Positions 22,500 to 35,876 of a DNA stretch of 64,000 bases are shown in pieces. The stretch covers positions 20,274,001 to 20,338,000 of the forward strand of contig NC_088679.1 of the NCBI RefSeq assembly GCF_950023065.1, in the 5' to 3' direction. Numbering within the stretch: the first letter of the stretch is position 1; each line of letters begins with the position of its first letter. Under the pieces are notes generated by a model. It searched no databases. It was not told where the DNA came from and was given only the letters and a program-made list of their open reading frames with translations. Source of the DNA: Planococcus citri (Eukaryota > Arthropoda > Insecta > Hemiptera > Pseudococcidae). Made by a program: the position numbers and the translations under genes.

Positions 22500-23907
22500 G
22501 TATTGGGTCATTCCATGTCAATCCGACCAAATAAATGAAATTTTGAAAGTCATGTCTTTCAATTTTGTGTAAGAAGTTGTTTTTATTTCAATCTTTTTCT
22601 GCCCTATTCCCTCGCTACGTGCGTCATCTTGGTGCGTCTGGTGACACCTCATAAGGTGTTGGCTCACAAGGCTATCAATGACCTTTGTAATCGCGGTCCC
22701 AAACACAAGGGTGGGAACCGCGAGTATGTGTATGTGTACCACCCACTGACTTCCAGTAGCTATTTTTAGAAGCAATACGCTTCTTATACTGGCTTCCAGT
22801 ATACGTAATTTGCCGAGTGCGTCTTGACGGCCATTTTGAACTCTCCAGTTTTATGGACATAATATTTTTACACTGCACAAATACACATACACGCATATAT
22901 TATGAGGGGTTATTTTAGCTACCAGGGGTGATGGGGCAAAGGTTCTCCCACTTGGTGAGCTAAAATATACCAGCAAAAGAGTTTGGCTGAGCACAGAGAT
23001 CTCAGTGGATGTAAGACTATGCTGTTAGTAAAGTGCCTGTGCTGGTTGCTGTTTCTTTTCCTGGTTGCCTAAGAGATATACCTGCTTCAGTGACGCTGTG
23101 TTGACAATTACAAATACCATACCAAGTATTACGCAAATGCGTAAGTTATCTTACTGAGTACACTTATACATGATTAGTGATTACTTGTTTAGAATATGCC
23201 TTGCTTTAATTGTTTAATTGATATCTTGGTGCATTGTACATGCAATGTACATCGATATAATTTTGTTTAGGACAGTGATTGTGATTAGTACAGTGGTCGC
23301 CAATTAATACACGCATTGTACATCTTATCAGCGAGTCATAATCATGCAGGGGAATCAACAGGGTACCACTATACAGTATGTGTGAGGAGCCATATAGGTG
23401 AAGATGTGGTCTTTGCGGATAAATCTGGGTTTGGTGCCTAGGGCACCTCTGTGACGACGCTGCTAGTCGGCCATTAAGGATCATTCCGTTATACTGACAC
23501 TGATGGGTGAGCCACGGGTCAAATATTAGCACTTGGGTCCGAAGCACCCCCACCATTGGTCATCGCTGAGATGGTGAGGCCTTAGACTGAGGTGAGTTAT
23601 TTACGAGCCTTGCGTGATCTATGAGTAGTATGTGTGTGTACTCAAAAGCGATTATTTTATTTACGGATTGCTTATCATCCATCCAAGTTCTAGCCAAGGC
23701 AGAACTCCGGACCTGACAACCTCAATTGATTGATTGATTGATTTTTAATATTTAATTAGATTGAATTTCTTATGTTTATTAATTAATAAATAGTCGTGTG
23801 GTTTGTAATGGCTATTTCCTGACTTATATTGCAATGAGCATTTAAATACTGGATTTTCATAGTATCTTTTAGAGTACCTTTTACATTCACTCATTTCTTT
23901 TTTATAA
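22500..23907. other. Mixed repeat-like DNA, possible LTR remnant
   Basis: Starts with GGGTCATTCCATGTCAATCC, a word I associate with dispersed insect repeats. Hairpins GAAGCAATACGCTTC and ACTGGCTTCCAGT lie near 22770-22800. The part from 23098 to 23723 begins TGTTGACAA and ends TGACAAC, which might be the ends of a degraded LTR, but no duplication or polyadenylation signal confirms it. A GATT tetranucleotide run occurs at 23729-23742. Confidence 0.3.
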
Positions 23908-24062
23908 TGTCTACCCACCCAATAAGTAAGAAACCCGCAATCAGTTTAGTCCCAGCTTCCTCAGGTGATTGGTGGGGGTGGTGGCTTCAGTTATTTTCAC
24001 ATTGTCTCGAGTTACTCAACTTCAGCAGGGCAAACCTCCAAAGCTATGCTAGGTACTTTGAT
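23908..24062 (-). repeat. Dispersed repeat, copy 2
   Basis: Same unit as 17240-17395 (GTCTACCCACCCAATAAG … CCAAAGCTATG), lacking the long poly-T and with a short expansion where the sequence reads GGTGGGGGTGGTGG. Confidence 0.6.
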
Positions 24063-24326
24063 CGCAGGGTGAAACTGCAAATCAAACTTCATATTCGTGT
24101 ACAGCGAGTTTGATTCATAAGATCAACCCATATTGTCAATCTACTTCCGCCCCAAAATTTAAGTTTCAAGAAGTTGGTTGGTTTTCTATTGTTTTTGGAG
24201 GCCCACATGTAAATCGCCGATCACTTTTTCTGGTGGTGCCGTGACACAAAAGACACAATTTTGAGTGTTTTTTGTGTTTTTAAAGATGGCCCACCTAACT
24301 TTTGACACATGTTTTTCAATAAATTT

Positions 24327-24600
24327 CAGGGCTTCATACCCGAACATCTTCGGGTACGGGTATAGGATTTTCTTTATTCTTTGCTATTTTGGATACAATT
24401 TTGGTGAAATACTCGGGAAAAAGTACAGGATCTATCCGGTATTCGGGTTCAAAATAGTTTTATCAGGTAGGGGTACGAGTACAGGTATTTCTTTGTTTTA
24501 TTTTTCCGGGCACGGGTACGGGTACGGGTTTGGGTACTGAAATTTATGGATTTTTGTTCAGGTATTTGGGTATTCGGATGCGGGTTTAAAATTTGCGACC
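24327..24600. mobile_element. Degraded hAT-like MITE rich in GGGTACGGGTA
   Basis: The left end CAGGGCTTCATACCCGAA corresponds to the CAGGGCTTCAAACC end of the intact element at 60734-61077. The interior shares the GGTACGGGTACGGG words. The right end (CGGGTTTAAAATTTGCGACC) is decayed, so the boundary is approximate. It has no coding capacity. Confidence 0.55.
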
Positions 24601-27519
24601 CCCCCCCCAACTCAAAAATTTTGGTAAATTTTCATGCTCTGATTACAATTTTATCTGCCCTGACTGAAAAAAATCCTGGCTACGGGCCTGATAGTAAGTG
24701 TAAGTACCTACTTGCACTACACCACAATCAAACTACTCGTATATTATCTACCAGTGAGAAAGACAAATGATGTTGAGAAGTATTTTTTTACACGATATCG
24801 TCAAAAATTTAGTTTATGTACCTTATATATGTAGGTATGTATGTAGTATGTACATATAATGTACATTTAGAAGTCAAAGGGTTCAAAACACGTTCCTTCA
24901 TCAGTAAATATCCCACACACTACATGTGCTTCTCAGCTTCTCTGTAAATGCTGTACAATCCACAACCACAATGTACACTTACTCACACATAACATCGTAC
25001 AAGTTCTTCGCATAAATCAACATTGATTAGGTAGTCATACGACATGGCGAATCCGTGTAAAAGGTGTTTCTTTATACATGTTAACCGCATCATACGGTTA
25101 GACCCCGTATAAATAGCAATTAAGCAGTTTGAAAAGATGGGTCGCCATTGAAATTCATAAAGCATCCAGCCAACAAATTAAATTTCGCCCATCTAATTTT
25201 GCGCACCTTTCTGTTGGCTCGACGCGCGGCGGCGAATAATAGCTGCAAATTGTTTGTCGAGTTATACACCCCACGTTCGTTCGATCATTTGTTCACCTTC
25301 ACCTACGTAATATTAGGTAAGGCTATATGCTATATCTGATGTAAGGCATGAATACCGAGATAATAGGTTTAGGTAGGTACCTACGTGTACACGGTGAATA
25401 GTGATGCAGAAATCATTGTGGTTCCTACGAAGAACAGAGTAGGCAACTTATCTTACGTAACTGTGGTTTTGTAACGAGGGCCGAGCATGGTTGATAAGAG
25501 TGAGTTGAAATGACTGCAAGGTAATGTTTGAATTTTGTTGCTGCGATACTTGGTTTTAGCATGAGCTCTATAAATATTTGGAGATACCTATGGAGCATCA
25601 ATTTTTTTTAAATTTGCACAGAAATTCAAAACTGAGTTTGAGCACCTACCTACACTTAGAATACTTTCCTACCAATTGGGTGAATAATAAGAAACTTAGA
25701 TTTTTGGGTGTGCTAATTTTGCCTATTTTCCTAATCTCATGAAAATTCAAACACGAATTTTAATCTACTCGTATTTTCATGTTCTAGAGCCACTCTATAA
25801 AATTTAATACCTAACATCAAATTGATCAAATTATTCAGCCAAAAACTCGAAATATCAAGCACACGATAAAATATGTATACGAACAGTTGAACACACGAAG
25901 CTGGCAGAATTGCTCTCTCGACGCCATTATCGCCAAATTTATATACCCTATCTAGCCAAATTCACCAAGCACAGTAGCTCATCCTCGTGTCAAAATGGTA
26001 CGTGTAATGTGAATAGTCGTTTTGATTTTCGTATCTGCTCGACTACGTGTTAAATTAGCATTTCGTGTTTGGCAAAAATTAAACCAACTCGACGCCTCTC
26101 ACCTTTACGAGCTGACATCGCGTCAACCCTTATCGTAAAGTATTTCGAAAAACCTCGACTACCATACAGCGAGAAGGTACGAGGTTTATACCACATACAT
26201 TTTCAGTCCTATCTATACGTACGTACGAAACGTAGCTGTATTTTTTTTCTAATTTGTATACCTTCGAGGGGGTATCACGAATTACGAAAACGAAAAATTT
26301 ACATATCGAATGAGTAAAAGACTCTCGGTGAACATGTGGTTGCCGTCGTATAAAACAAAGATTACCAATTTAAATGAGGTACGCAAGAAAAAGAAAAAAC
26401 GTCGAATAACGAACGAATGTGCATGAATTCAACATATCTCCCAGTAAGTAAAGCACCTTAAAAGTTGAGAATTTATTCTCAACTTTATCCGAATTAAACG
26501 ATGAGCGTAATATTAGAAAATTAATGCTTAAAGTTTAACTCGGGGAGAATATGATTCTTAAATAAGCTCCTCGGTATGCTGCGTTGTATATACAGGGGAA
26601 GGCTAATATACGTAAACGTGATACGGTCTTAGGTTCTGTTTACCATGGTACCCGAGGAATTTGGCGACTTACGACGATACCTAATTATAAGTTATTTAGT
26701 AGTGTATGATATCGGATTTTCATTTTGTGTACGTATAGCTACTAAGTAGCTTGCCCAAATCTCTCGAGAGTTTATAATAATCTACTGAGCCGAATTCGAG
26801 TTGTTATTCGAACTGAATCTCAATTCAATAAAAATATAGGAGCGGAGTAATAGGCCTATTTGATTGCCATCTGCTTCCTTCAAAGCGGTGCTGATAACCT
26901 ATGCATCTTAATGTTGTGGTTGGGTCATTGTGGATTATTCATTTTGGAAAAGAGCAGATCAGAGGGTTCAAAGTACATTACGTATAACTAAGCATTATGG
27001 TAAAATTATTTTATGTTCTAGTTTCATGAAAGCTGAATTGAATTTCACTGTGTAATTCAAAGTAAGTAGGTATTGAAAAATTATATCATTGATATTATTT
27101 TTGAACAAATTTTCATCAGATGTGGGTCAAAATAAACAGAAGCTAATAAAAAAAACTCGTTTCTGAATTTATTTCAAATTTTTGATAAATTAAAAAAATT
27201 CAAAAAAATTGTTTTCAAGGCCATGATTTTTGAACTTTTTTAAAAAGTATATTTTCTTTGAGCAGAGTGCACCAATTTGAATAATTTTTTCAATTCAAGT
27301 CCTACTCCTACACATCAATAATTACTGGTTTTGGAGTATTCACTGCGCCTTCGACGATTCATATATTTTCTCCAGAAAGTCTTTTGGAGAGAACAAAAAA
27401 TGAACTTTAGCTCATACCTTTGGTTGGTGCTTATTGGACACCCTCTCGACCGTTTTAGGTGGTTATCGTGAAATTTCAAGAGGGTGAGTTCAAAGGTGAA
27501 TTTTTGACCATTATTTCGA
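24601..27519. other. Low-repeat DNA, no gene found
   Basis: The block at about 25140-26560 has more CpG than the neighbouring AT-rich DNA and may be single-copy. Open frames (25148-25339, 26069-26317) lack start context, domains or paired splice sites. No repeats are seen beyond short GTAGGTACCTAC runs. Confidence 0.35.
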
Positions 27520-27640
27520 AATTTCAAATTGATCTCTGGAGCGTGACTTCCAAATTACAAAATTTCTAATAATTTTTTCGAAATTTGCGTGGCTTCCAAA
27601 CTAAGAACAATCGAATCAATTTTTGGAGTTTGCATACTTG
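27520..27640 (+). repeat. Left part of a ~60-bp degenerate array
   Basis: Two copies of a unit with CGAAATTTCAAATTGAT, TGGAG and GCGTGRCTTCCAAA. The same unit continues at 29020-29370, on the other side of the minisatellite, which suggests that the latter was inserted in or expanded from within this array. Confidence 0.5.
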
Positions 27641-29019
27641 AGCTCAGGCAGGCAGACTGACGACCTTGGGAAGCTAGACAGGTAGGTCAGTGACCTCGAG
27701 AGTCCTGACAACCGGTCAGAGGGACTTGAGGAGCCATCAAGTTGAGTCAATGACCTCAGGAGACTAGACATAAAGACACGTGACCTTGGAAAGCTAGACA
27801 GGTAGTAGGTCAGTGGTCTTGAGAATCAAGTCACACGGGTCAATGACCTTAAGGAACAAAAAAGACACACAACCTTGGATATCCAGGCTGACGGGTCAAT
27901 GACCTTGAGAGTTCAGGCAAGAATACAAACGACATTGAGAAGCCAGACATGCACACAGACAACCTTGAAAGACGAGACCAGTAGGTCAGTGACCTCTAGA
28001 GTCCTGACAAGCGGACAGATGGACTTGAGGAGCCATCAAGTTGGGTCAATGACCTCAGGAGGCCAGACATGAAGACACGTGACCTTGGAAAGCTGGACAG
28101 GTAGGTCAGTGGTCTTGAGAATCAAGTCACACGGGTCAATGACCTTAAGGAACAAAAAACACACACAACCTTAGATATCCAGGCTGACGGGTCAATGACC
28201 TTGAGAGGTCAGGCAAGAATACAGACGACATTGAGAAGCCAGACAGGCACACAGACAACCTTGAAAAGCGAGACCGGTAGGCCAGTGACCTTGAGAGTCC
28301 TGACAAGCGGACAGAGGGACTTGAGGAAACATCAAGTTGGGTCAATGACCTCAGGACACCAGACATGAAGACACGTGACCTTGGAAAGCTAGACAGGTGG
28401 GTCAGTGGTCTTGAGAATCAAGTCACGTTTTGAAGTAAATATTCAATAATCTAAATGAAAAAGTTCAATAAAGCTCCCTGTATATTCGTAATTTTGAACC
28501 CTTATTTTAGAGCCCCCCACTTTAGGCACCCCTAAAAAATGCGTTTATGCATATTTTTTCAAATAAATTGAAGAATTTACTTTTTGAAACACACACACAA
28601 CCTTAGATATCCAGGCTGACGGGTCAATGACCTTGAGTCTTTGAGAGGTCAGACAAGAATATAGACGACATTGAGAAGCTAGACAGGCACACAGACAACC
28701 TTGAGAGGCGAGACCGGTAGGTCAGTGACCTTGAGAATCCCGACAGGCAAACAAAGAACTTATAGAGGTTAGACTGGATTGCGGGTCAATGACCTTAAGA
28801 AGACAGACAAGCACATTAGACGAGTTTTGGAAGTCAAAGGTACGCTGACAACCTTGGGAGGCCGGACAGGTGAATAGCTAGACAACCATGAAAGACTAGA
28901 CGGGTAGGTCAGTGACCTTAAGAAGGCAGACATACAAGTAAATGGCCCTGAAAAGCCAACTAGGTGGACAGACGACCTTGGGAATCATACTGACAGGTCA
29001 ATGACCTTGAGAGGCAAAC
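27641..29019 (+). repeat. Minisatellite with ~298-bp higher-order unit
   Basis: Built from subunits of about 30 bp, each near GACCTTGAGARRCCAGACA followed by GGTAGGTCAGT or GGGTCAAT. Ten subunits form a higher-order unit: the marker GACTTGAGG starts at 27723, 28022 and 28318, spacings of 299 and 296 bp. Non-repeat sequence at about 28428-28595 interrupts the array, and the portion after it is more diverged. Frames across the array are repeat artefacts. Confidence 0.85.
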
Positions 29020-29370
29020 AAGACAGTTTCAAATTAATTTTTTGGGCTTGCATGGACTCCCAATAATGAAATTTCAAATTAGGTTTTTGGAGCTTGCAAA
29101 TGGCCTCCAAATTACTAAAGTTGGCAATCAATTTTCTCCAATTTATGGACAAGCAAATTAAATTTTGGAACTTTTATTGCCTCCAAACTATGAAAAATGA
29201 ATGGATTTTTAGAGTTTTCACAGACTTGGAATTATGAAATTTCAAATTGATTTTTGGAGCTTGCAATGGTCTCCAAATAACGAAATTTCAAATCAATTTT
29301 TGAAGTTGGCGTGGCCTCTAAATTACGAAATTTCAATTAAAGTGTTGGAGTTTCTATGCCCTCCAAAATT
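29020..29370 (+). repeat. Right part of the ~60-bp degenerate array
   Basis: About six copies of TTTTTGGAGCTTGCATGG then CCTCCAAATTACGAAATTTC. It matches 27520-27640 in sequence and orientation. Confidence 0.6.
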
Positions 29371-32300
29371 TGTCAATTCCAAAAAAAAAAATGTTTAAAA
29401 ATGAAATTCAGGTTTGAACTCACGTTTTTTGAATTTGAAACAATTGATTGGGTAACCAAAAATCATCAACCAAAGTTATATGTGCTTTTGTGCTAAGGTT
29501 CATTTTTAGCCTTTCCAGAGTGAATTAAAAACGCTTGAAAAACTTGATAATTCCCTGGAAGCTTCAATAAGGGAAAAATGAGATTGTTTTCGAGTTGGGT
29601 AATCACGTAGAAAAACCAGACGATATCTGGCCAAAAAATTAATCGTTATACCTATCTATAATTATCTTTCTTGAAAATTTTTGATTTTCCCCCCACGTTT
29701 TCTGGAATTGACAAATTGGTTGAAAATTCGCTTTTGAGCTCGCTTTCCTGAAATTTCGCAATATCTATCTAAGCGATCGAGGGGGTGCTTAATTAGCATC
29801 GATCAACGATTATGGGTCGTGAAGTGTTTTTTTGACATTTTCAGAGTGATTTGAAGTAAGAATCTGAAAAAAATTGAAGAATCACAGTCACTTAAAGTTC
29901 CGGCTAGAATTGTTCAATACTATAGGTAGGTAGTAGTTCCTGATGTGTGAGAGACGAATTTGAAGGAATTAGGTATTTACATTGATTTACTTTGTTCAAA
30001 AAAAATTCTATCGCATGAAATAGTTCGAAAATCACCCTTAAAACAGTTTCTTTTTCAACTTTTCAAATGTTCAAAAATTTACTAAAAATCCTGAAATTAA
30101 CTTTAGGCCCTAAATCTTGGTTACAGGGGTTTAATTACATGCTCTTTCGATCCAGCTTGGTTTCGTCCAAATCGAAGTGTACCAGTTCAAAGGATTCTTA
30201 AATAGTGGTGCAGTTTTTAATTTTAAAAACTTTTCCAAAAATCGAGAAATTACCTCGAGTGATTAAAAATTTGATTCTTGGTATTTTCTCACGTGATCTT
30301 TCTAAAAATTTATTTCGAAGCCAGAGGGTTCAAAATGCTCCCTCGTAGGTACCACAGCCATACAACTATAATATTGGTATTATAAACGGCGTATATATAC
30401 ACGAAATCGATCCACATTTCAAAGTTGGCCTTGCTCGCCTCGGCGCGTCGAAAATTCACATCAGCAGCGGCATAGCAGTCTACCCTACTAGTATGTGGCT
30501 GCTGTAGCTCATTTAGTTTATAATACGACTTATTTATGAATGGATTATCGCTATAAATTGGATCACGTATACACGAATTTGCTGTCACCTTAAAGCTCTT
30601 TGCTAGGCTGTAACGACATGTAAATATACATTAGGACCATGTTCATTCGCGACAGTTGACGTGTTATTAGTATTAAGCTACAGCCCGCTGTGCACTAATA
30701 TATATAATACCTGCGTATATGTACCTACCAGTATATAACCCCAAAAATAGAAAATTCGCATAAACAGAGCTAAATATAGATTTCATACGACACTCGTGTT
30801 CGCATCATCATCATCATAGACATGGAGTGAATTTTCCAACGATGCGAATACGATGTACGAGTAACATTCAAATTAACTAAACGCACAGGCTTTTTGATAA
30901 AAATTACCCTAAAACCTAGTGCACGGAACGTTTTACGTTGACGAGATACTCCAGGGAAATCAAATATTCTCACATAGTTACACCTTCATCGTATATCGCG
31001 CCTCGTACGCGATATGTCCAGCTTTCGACACCGCACGAGTTGGAAAATAAAACAAATTTTCAAAGTGTAACCTCGTTTTCGACGCTTCTGCAGTCGGAAC
31101 CAACGTCGGGATACAAATTTGCAGATTTTTTTTTTCAAAAAGTAAATCGTCTCATTATTTATACCTACCAACTTCGGCAAAAATACCCATCGTCGAAAAT
31201 TACTTCTTTTTTTGTGATTTTACAAATTACCTCGGGTTATCTTTCAACTTTTTTGTAACACGGTTTAAAAGGGAAAAAATCCTGTGTTTTATTACAAACT
31301 GACATAGACCTGAAGGATATTTTACTAGCTGTGGGATATCATATCGTAAATTACCAGCTCATACTACCCACCAAATCTTCTCTGTACCGGAATCCAAACC
31401 GAACCTTTGGGTGTGTTATCTAAATAGAAGATTTGTGGAGTTGAACTTTGAAGAATAGAGAGGAAAACGTTCCAGAACTTATAGTTTCATTCCAGCTCAA
31501 TTTTGAAACTTTTTTACATAGATGTAGTGAGTAGTTGATTGCATGTGTGTTTTTTTTGCTGTTTGAGATATGACTCGCTGGATATTTTTCATTAAGAGAT
31601 TACGTTTTCCTCTGCTACAGAAATACAGCCAAAAGAGAGGTTTCTACATAAACAGGTAAAAGAAAAAAAAAGCACAAAAAAATGGGAAGTGCTTCCAAAA
31701 TTGCAGGCAGAGAATTTAATATTTTAATTTTTAATTAATTTTTACAAGTTTCCTGCAGTTTTCATGAAAAAGTCAAAATTTTATCAAATTTTATAGAGAA
31801 CTGAAGAGAATTAAGAGCTCAAAAAAAGTCAATGAATTAAAAATTAAAATTAACCTATCCTATAAAACTTCCAAAAATAACTTTCTGATATTTTGTCAGT
31901 TTTTTTTTAATTTGGAATTCCTTGCAGAAAATCATCAAAAATCAATTCGAGCTTTAAATAATAAAAAAGAATAACTCCAGATAGGTACACTTACAAACTT
32001 CAACCATTCGCACGCGAAAATTGATAGGTAGATACGAGGTAACTTCTTCCACAAGTTTCATTCCACGTACATAGCACCTCTTTCTATGTAGATAAACGTT
32101 AAGCTATTGACTGTACCTGCCTTACCTACCTATTCTAAAAAAGGTGGAAATTAAAAGCTAACAGAATTTCGCTGTCAGAACCGATGAAAGATTTGAAATT
32201 CTATTTCTAATTCAAAACAACGCAATCGTGATGGGAAAACGGAATTTCGTTTGTTTAGTAATATCACGAGAAGAAAGTACGTAATTAAATTTAAAGTTCA

Positions 32301-33539
32301 CTTCGGTGTTCTCGAGAGAACAATTGCTCGTGGAAGTCGAAGTTGAAAAATCTGTTTTCATCGAAATTATACAGTAATTTTTAGAACAAAAATTTTAAAT
32401 AGGTAATCGATTTTGCTTAAGAGAGCAAATCGCACCACTCAACGCAAAATATGAATTTAAAATAAACGTAATAATTTTCCATTAACGACATTGTTTTTCT
32501 TTATTCACGAATCGGAAAGTAGGTATACCTATTTTTTCGAATTCCCCCCCCCCCCCTCAAATACACTATATCTGTACGAATGAAACAAATCGTATATATT
32601 ATTGATTTTCGAAAAACTTTTTCTCCAAAATGGAAAAAATCTGACAATCAAACTATACGATCTGTAAACTGTATGTTTTTGTCGACAAAGTTGATACGTT
32701 CAAAGATAGTAATGACGTAGAGTTCGAAATCGACAAAGTCGTGCATTCAGTTTCATGGAAGTATGTTTCTCTTTTTTTTTCGCATTATGAAAAATATTGA
32801 CAATACCCTTACTTTCTCAATATCAGACTTACAAGATGGAGTTCTATGCTTCAGAATTTTTTCTCTCCCCCTCGTTAAAATTGACTAAATAAAGCAGCGA
32901 TGTCAAAAGTTTCGGTTTTACCGACTAAAGAATTTGCAGTGTATAGTAAATGTACACGCAAAACTCGACGAATTATTTACGCTCGAAAAAGTTCGTTACC
33001 GAAATGAACCAGATATTTTGAAACAACTTTTAGACTTTTTCATCTCTGATGATGCTTTTATTTAGTACTAGATGAAAAATATCATTTAGTATTTTCATCT
33101 GCTGTCCGGAGAAGTCGAATCGACTCCTGTCCTAATGTATGTGACCTCAAGTTTTACCCTAATTTGACAACTTAAAAATGGTATAACGTTCGCTGTCGTC
33201 ACCGTAATAGAAATTAATTACGCGATGGAGAAATTTTACCAGCCAGTCGTATAGGAGAGACGAGAGATGGAAGACGTCGTCGAGGTTTTGTGTATCTATA
33301 GAGAAAAATATAAAGTATGGTCTCGAGAGGGCAAAAAAAAAAAAGAAATGAAGATGTTCAATTTGACTTTTAGTGATAACTTTTACGATGTTGATTTATC
33401 ATCTTTCGTTGTTTGTTACCTACGTTACATTTTGGGCTTGAATTGAAATACCCTCAATTTTTGAGGCGAACATGAAATCATACTTATCAGTATCGAGATG
33501 AAAGAAAATCAAAAGACCTGTCTGTAAATACAAATACAT
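29371..33539. other. AT-rich and low-repeat DNA without a supported gene
   Basis: 30300-31260 and 32100-33300 contain more CpG than the rest. C-rich tract at about 32546-32556. Frames of up to 106 codons overlap one another on both strands around 30770-31260, without recognisable domains. Nothing else is supported. Confidence 0.35.
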
Positions 33540-33901
33540 TTTTCATGGAATTTCGAATAACCTAACGTTATGAAAACGTTACCATAATGGTATGGAAACG
33601 TTACCTCAACGTTATGGAAACGTAATCAATATGTACGTTTTGGAAACGTTACCCTAACGTTATTGAAGCAGTACCCAACGTTATTGAAACGGTACCCCAA
33701 CGTTATTGAAATGGTACCCTAACGCCATGGAAACGTTACCCTAACGTTATGGAAACGTTACCATAACGTATGGACTATGGAGTAACGTTTCCATAATGTA
33801 TAGAGTAACGTTTCCATAACATATGGAGTAATGTTTCCATAACGTATGGAGTAACGTTTCCATAACATAATAGAGTAACGTTTCCATAATGTATGGATAA
33901 C
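33540..33901. repeat. 23-bp satellite array, left block, with an internal inversion
   Basis: Units resemble GGAAACGTTACCCTAACGTTAT. At about 33775 the orientation switches to the reverse complement (GAGTAACGTTTCCATAACGTATG). The array is cut at 33901 and resumes at 36277. Runs of ACGTTATGGAAACGT are seen in both directions, so the array itself is a foldback. Confidence 0.85.
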
Positions 33902-34306
33902 CAGTGTTGAAAAAAATTTTTTTTTTTTTTAAGACAAAACAGACTGTTTTTTTTTGTTTAAAATTTAAAACAGAGTTTTAGAGCCAGTAGCACAATGCAG
34001 GTTTAAATTTTGGTTTAGCTGAACTTAGTTTAAATCTTGAACCAGGTTCAACTTCTGTAGCATTGCACAACATTGGTTCAGGTTTAGATTAACTAATCCG
34101 TTGATTAACGCGTCATTCAACCAAATTTTGTCACAATTATTATTGGTTATGTCCGTGATATCACTGATATCAATGTTTTGGAATGATTTTTGATTACCTA
34201 CATAGGTATTTTTAATGATTAGAAATATCTTACAATTGGAAACAAAGTTCTATTTTTGAATTAATTTAAAAAAATAAATATTCTTGAACAAATAGTGGAC
34301 TAGATT

Positions 34307-34565
34307 TGAATGGTGGAAATGCAAAGTTTGCTAAGTGCCATTGACTTTTTTTCAGAACGCGTTTTTTCAACGTAATGTTATGTGTCATCGCACATGCGCT
34401 TGTAGTGTAATATTAGAGAAAATGTTTTTCTAAGTTGTACTAATAAACACCTAAAGATAGCGTTTTCCATAAGACGTACGTAAACGTGTTACACGAACTC
34501 ATTTTTACGCTCTCCTGTAGAAAAACGTCAATGGCACTTAGCACACTTTGCATTTCCACCATTCA
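34307..34565. mobile_element. MITE with ~45-bp inverted repeats
   Basis: The left arm begins TGAATGGTGGAAATGCAAAG and runs through GCTAAGTGCCATTGAC. The right arm is the same on the opposite strand with one or two differences. It is about 259 bp, non-coding, and inserted in element 33985-35755. Confidence 0.75.
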
Positions 34566-34604
34566 TTTATTTTTTTGATGCTGAAATAGTATATTACACA
34601 ACGA

Positions 34605-34660
34605 GGGCCGAAAAAGTGATTTTTGACTCACACGAGTTCAAAATCACTTTTTCTTCGAGT
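34605..34660. repeat. Hairpin AAAAAGTGATTTT
   Basis: AAAAAGTGATTTTTGACTC pairs with GAGTTCAAAATCACTTTTT over about 18 positions with one bulge, leaving a short loop. Its role is unknown; it may be the core of an old element. Confidence 0.5.
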
Positions 34661-35024
34661 TTAGTGAAGTAATTTTTCCTGAACGAGGGTGGAAAGTACT
34701 TATTTTTACATCCGAGCGATTCTCGCAAGGTTGGAAAAGTAGTACTTTTCAGCCCTAGATAGGAAAAATTGATTTGTTTGAGGTAAAATGTCCAATTTTG
34801 AACAATAGTCATCAAATTTTTCAGTATGGTGGTGATGTGAATCGAGATTTTACATTCAACAATATTATTCTTGTTTTTTGTCATTCAATGTAAGTAATTA
34901 TACTTCGTCTTTGTCAAAAGTTGGTATTATTTGAAGTTATTGGTTACCATTTGCAAAATAATCAGTAATCACACAACTTGAAACAACCAATGAACACACA
35001 CCGATTTGTTAATCCTAGGTTAAG

Positions 35025-35615
35025 GGCCGATTCCGCATACACAATTGCATACCCGGTCCGCCTGATTTTCGAGTGTTGAGATCTCGAGATCTATCCGACG
35101 AAAATCGATGAAATTTGAAATATAGATACTATGAAGCAATTAGAAAAAAATGTCGGATGGGATTTTTAATTACTTGAATAGTTTTGGAATTATCAATGAT
35201 TGAAAAGTGTTCAAATTTCGTTCATTTTCAATTTCAAATTCTGCGAAAAATACTCAATCAAATGAAAATCGCTTCCGACATTTTCTTTTAATTGTTTTAA
35301 AGTATATATATTTCAAATTTCATCTAATTCTGTTCAGTAGATCTCCAGATCTGAAGATGCATGCTGATAAGCAAGGTTTACACGCTGCTAGTTTATTCAA
35401 TTCAAACTACCGCAAGTAACTTGATTTTTTAATTGATTGACAGATTATCCATTCTATTTCACGATGAAAAGTAATAAATACAAGTAAATTTATTTGATCA
35501 GAGTTGATTAAGTACTTAAAAGTGAATGTACTTGAATTAAGTAAACTGGCAACGTGTGAATCTTAGTCAAGGATTCTGCCTGCTGCTTATGCAATAAAGT
35601 ATGCGGAATCGGCCC
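35025..35615. mobile_element. TTAA-flanked TIR element (piggyBac-like target)
   Basis: It is flanked by TTAA (35021-35024 and 35616-35619). The terminal repeats GGGCCGATTCCGCATAC are perfect over 17 bp; with the palindromic flank AGGTTAACCT the match extends to 23 bp. TTAA duplication is characteristic of piggyBac, although the GGGCCG end is not the common CCC start, so the superfamily is tentative. Length is 591 bp, with no transposase. Confidence 0.65.
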
Positions 35616-35779
35616 TTAACCTCCAAAAATTGTTGAGTTAAATAAAACCTGGTTTGAACTGTAAAAACAGTTTAATCGTCCATTGTGCTACACTGCATTT
35701 TAGTTAAACCAGAGTTAACCTACAACTCTGGTTTAAAACCGGCATTGTGCTACTGGTCCTATAACTGCTGGATTCTAAT

Positions 35780-35876
35780 TTGTTTTAAAAGTGTTTTAAA
35801 CATGTTTTAAAAGTGTTTTAAACATGTTTTAAAAGTGTTTTGAACATGTTTTAAAAGTGTTTTAAACACGTTTGTA
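35780..35876 (+). repeat. 23-bp tandem repeat GTTTTAAAAGTGTTTTAAACAT
   Basis: About four copies of TGTTTTAAAAGTGTTTTAAACA in the right subterminal region of the hAT-like element. Similar words, TTTAAAACAG, occur near its left end. Confidence 0.75.

Larger units (their letters stand above)
33985..35755. mobile_element. Nested TIR element CAGTAGCACAATGC
   Basis: The left end CAGTAGCACAATGCAGGTTT and the right end, on the opposite strand CAGTAGCACAATGCCGGTTT, are inverted repeats with one mismatch in 20. GGTTTAAA/TTTAAACC words recur below the ends. The CAG start suggests hAT, but I could not match an 8-bp duplication. It contains two further elements. Confidence 0.65.

Noticed and set aside
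23098..23723. Solo LTR
   Set aside because: TGTTG…CAAC ends only; no target duplication, TATA or AATAAA in the right positions.
27875..28366. Thr/Gln-rich and Ser/Leu-rich frames in the minisatellite
   Set aside because: The periodicity follows the 30-bp DNA repeat, there is no start context, and frames are lost where the repeat diverges.
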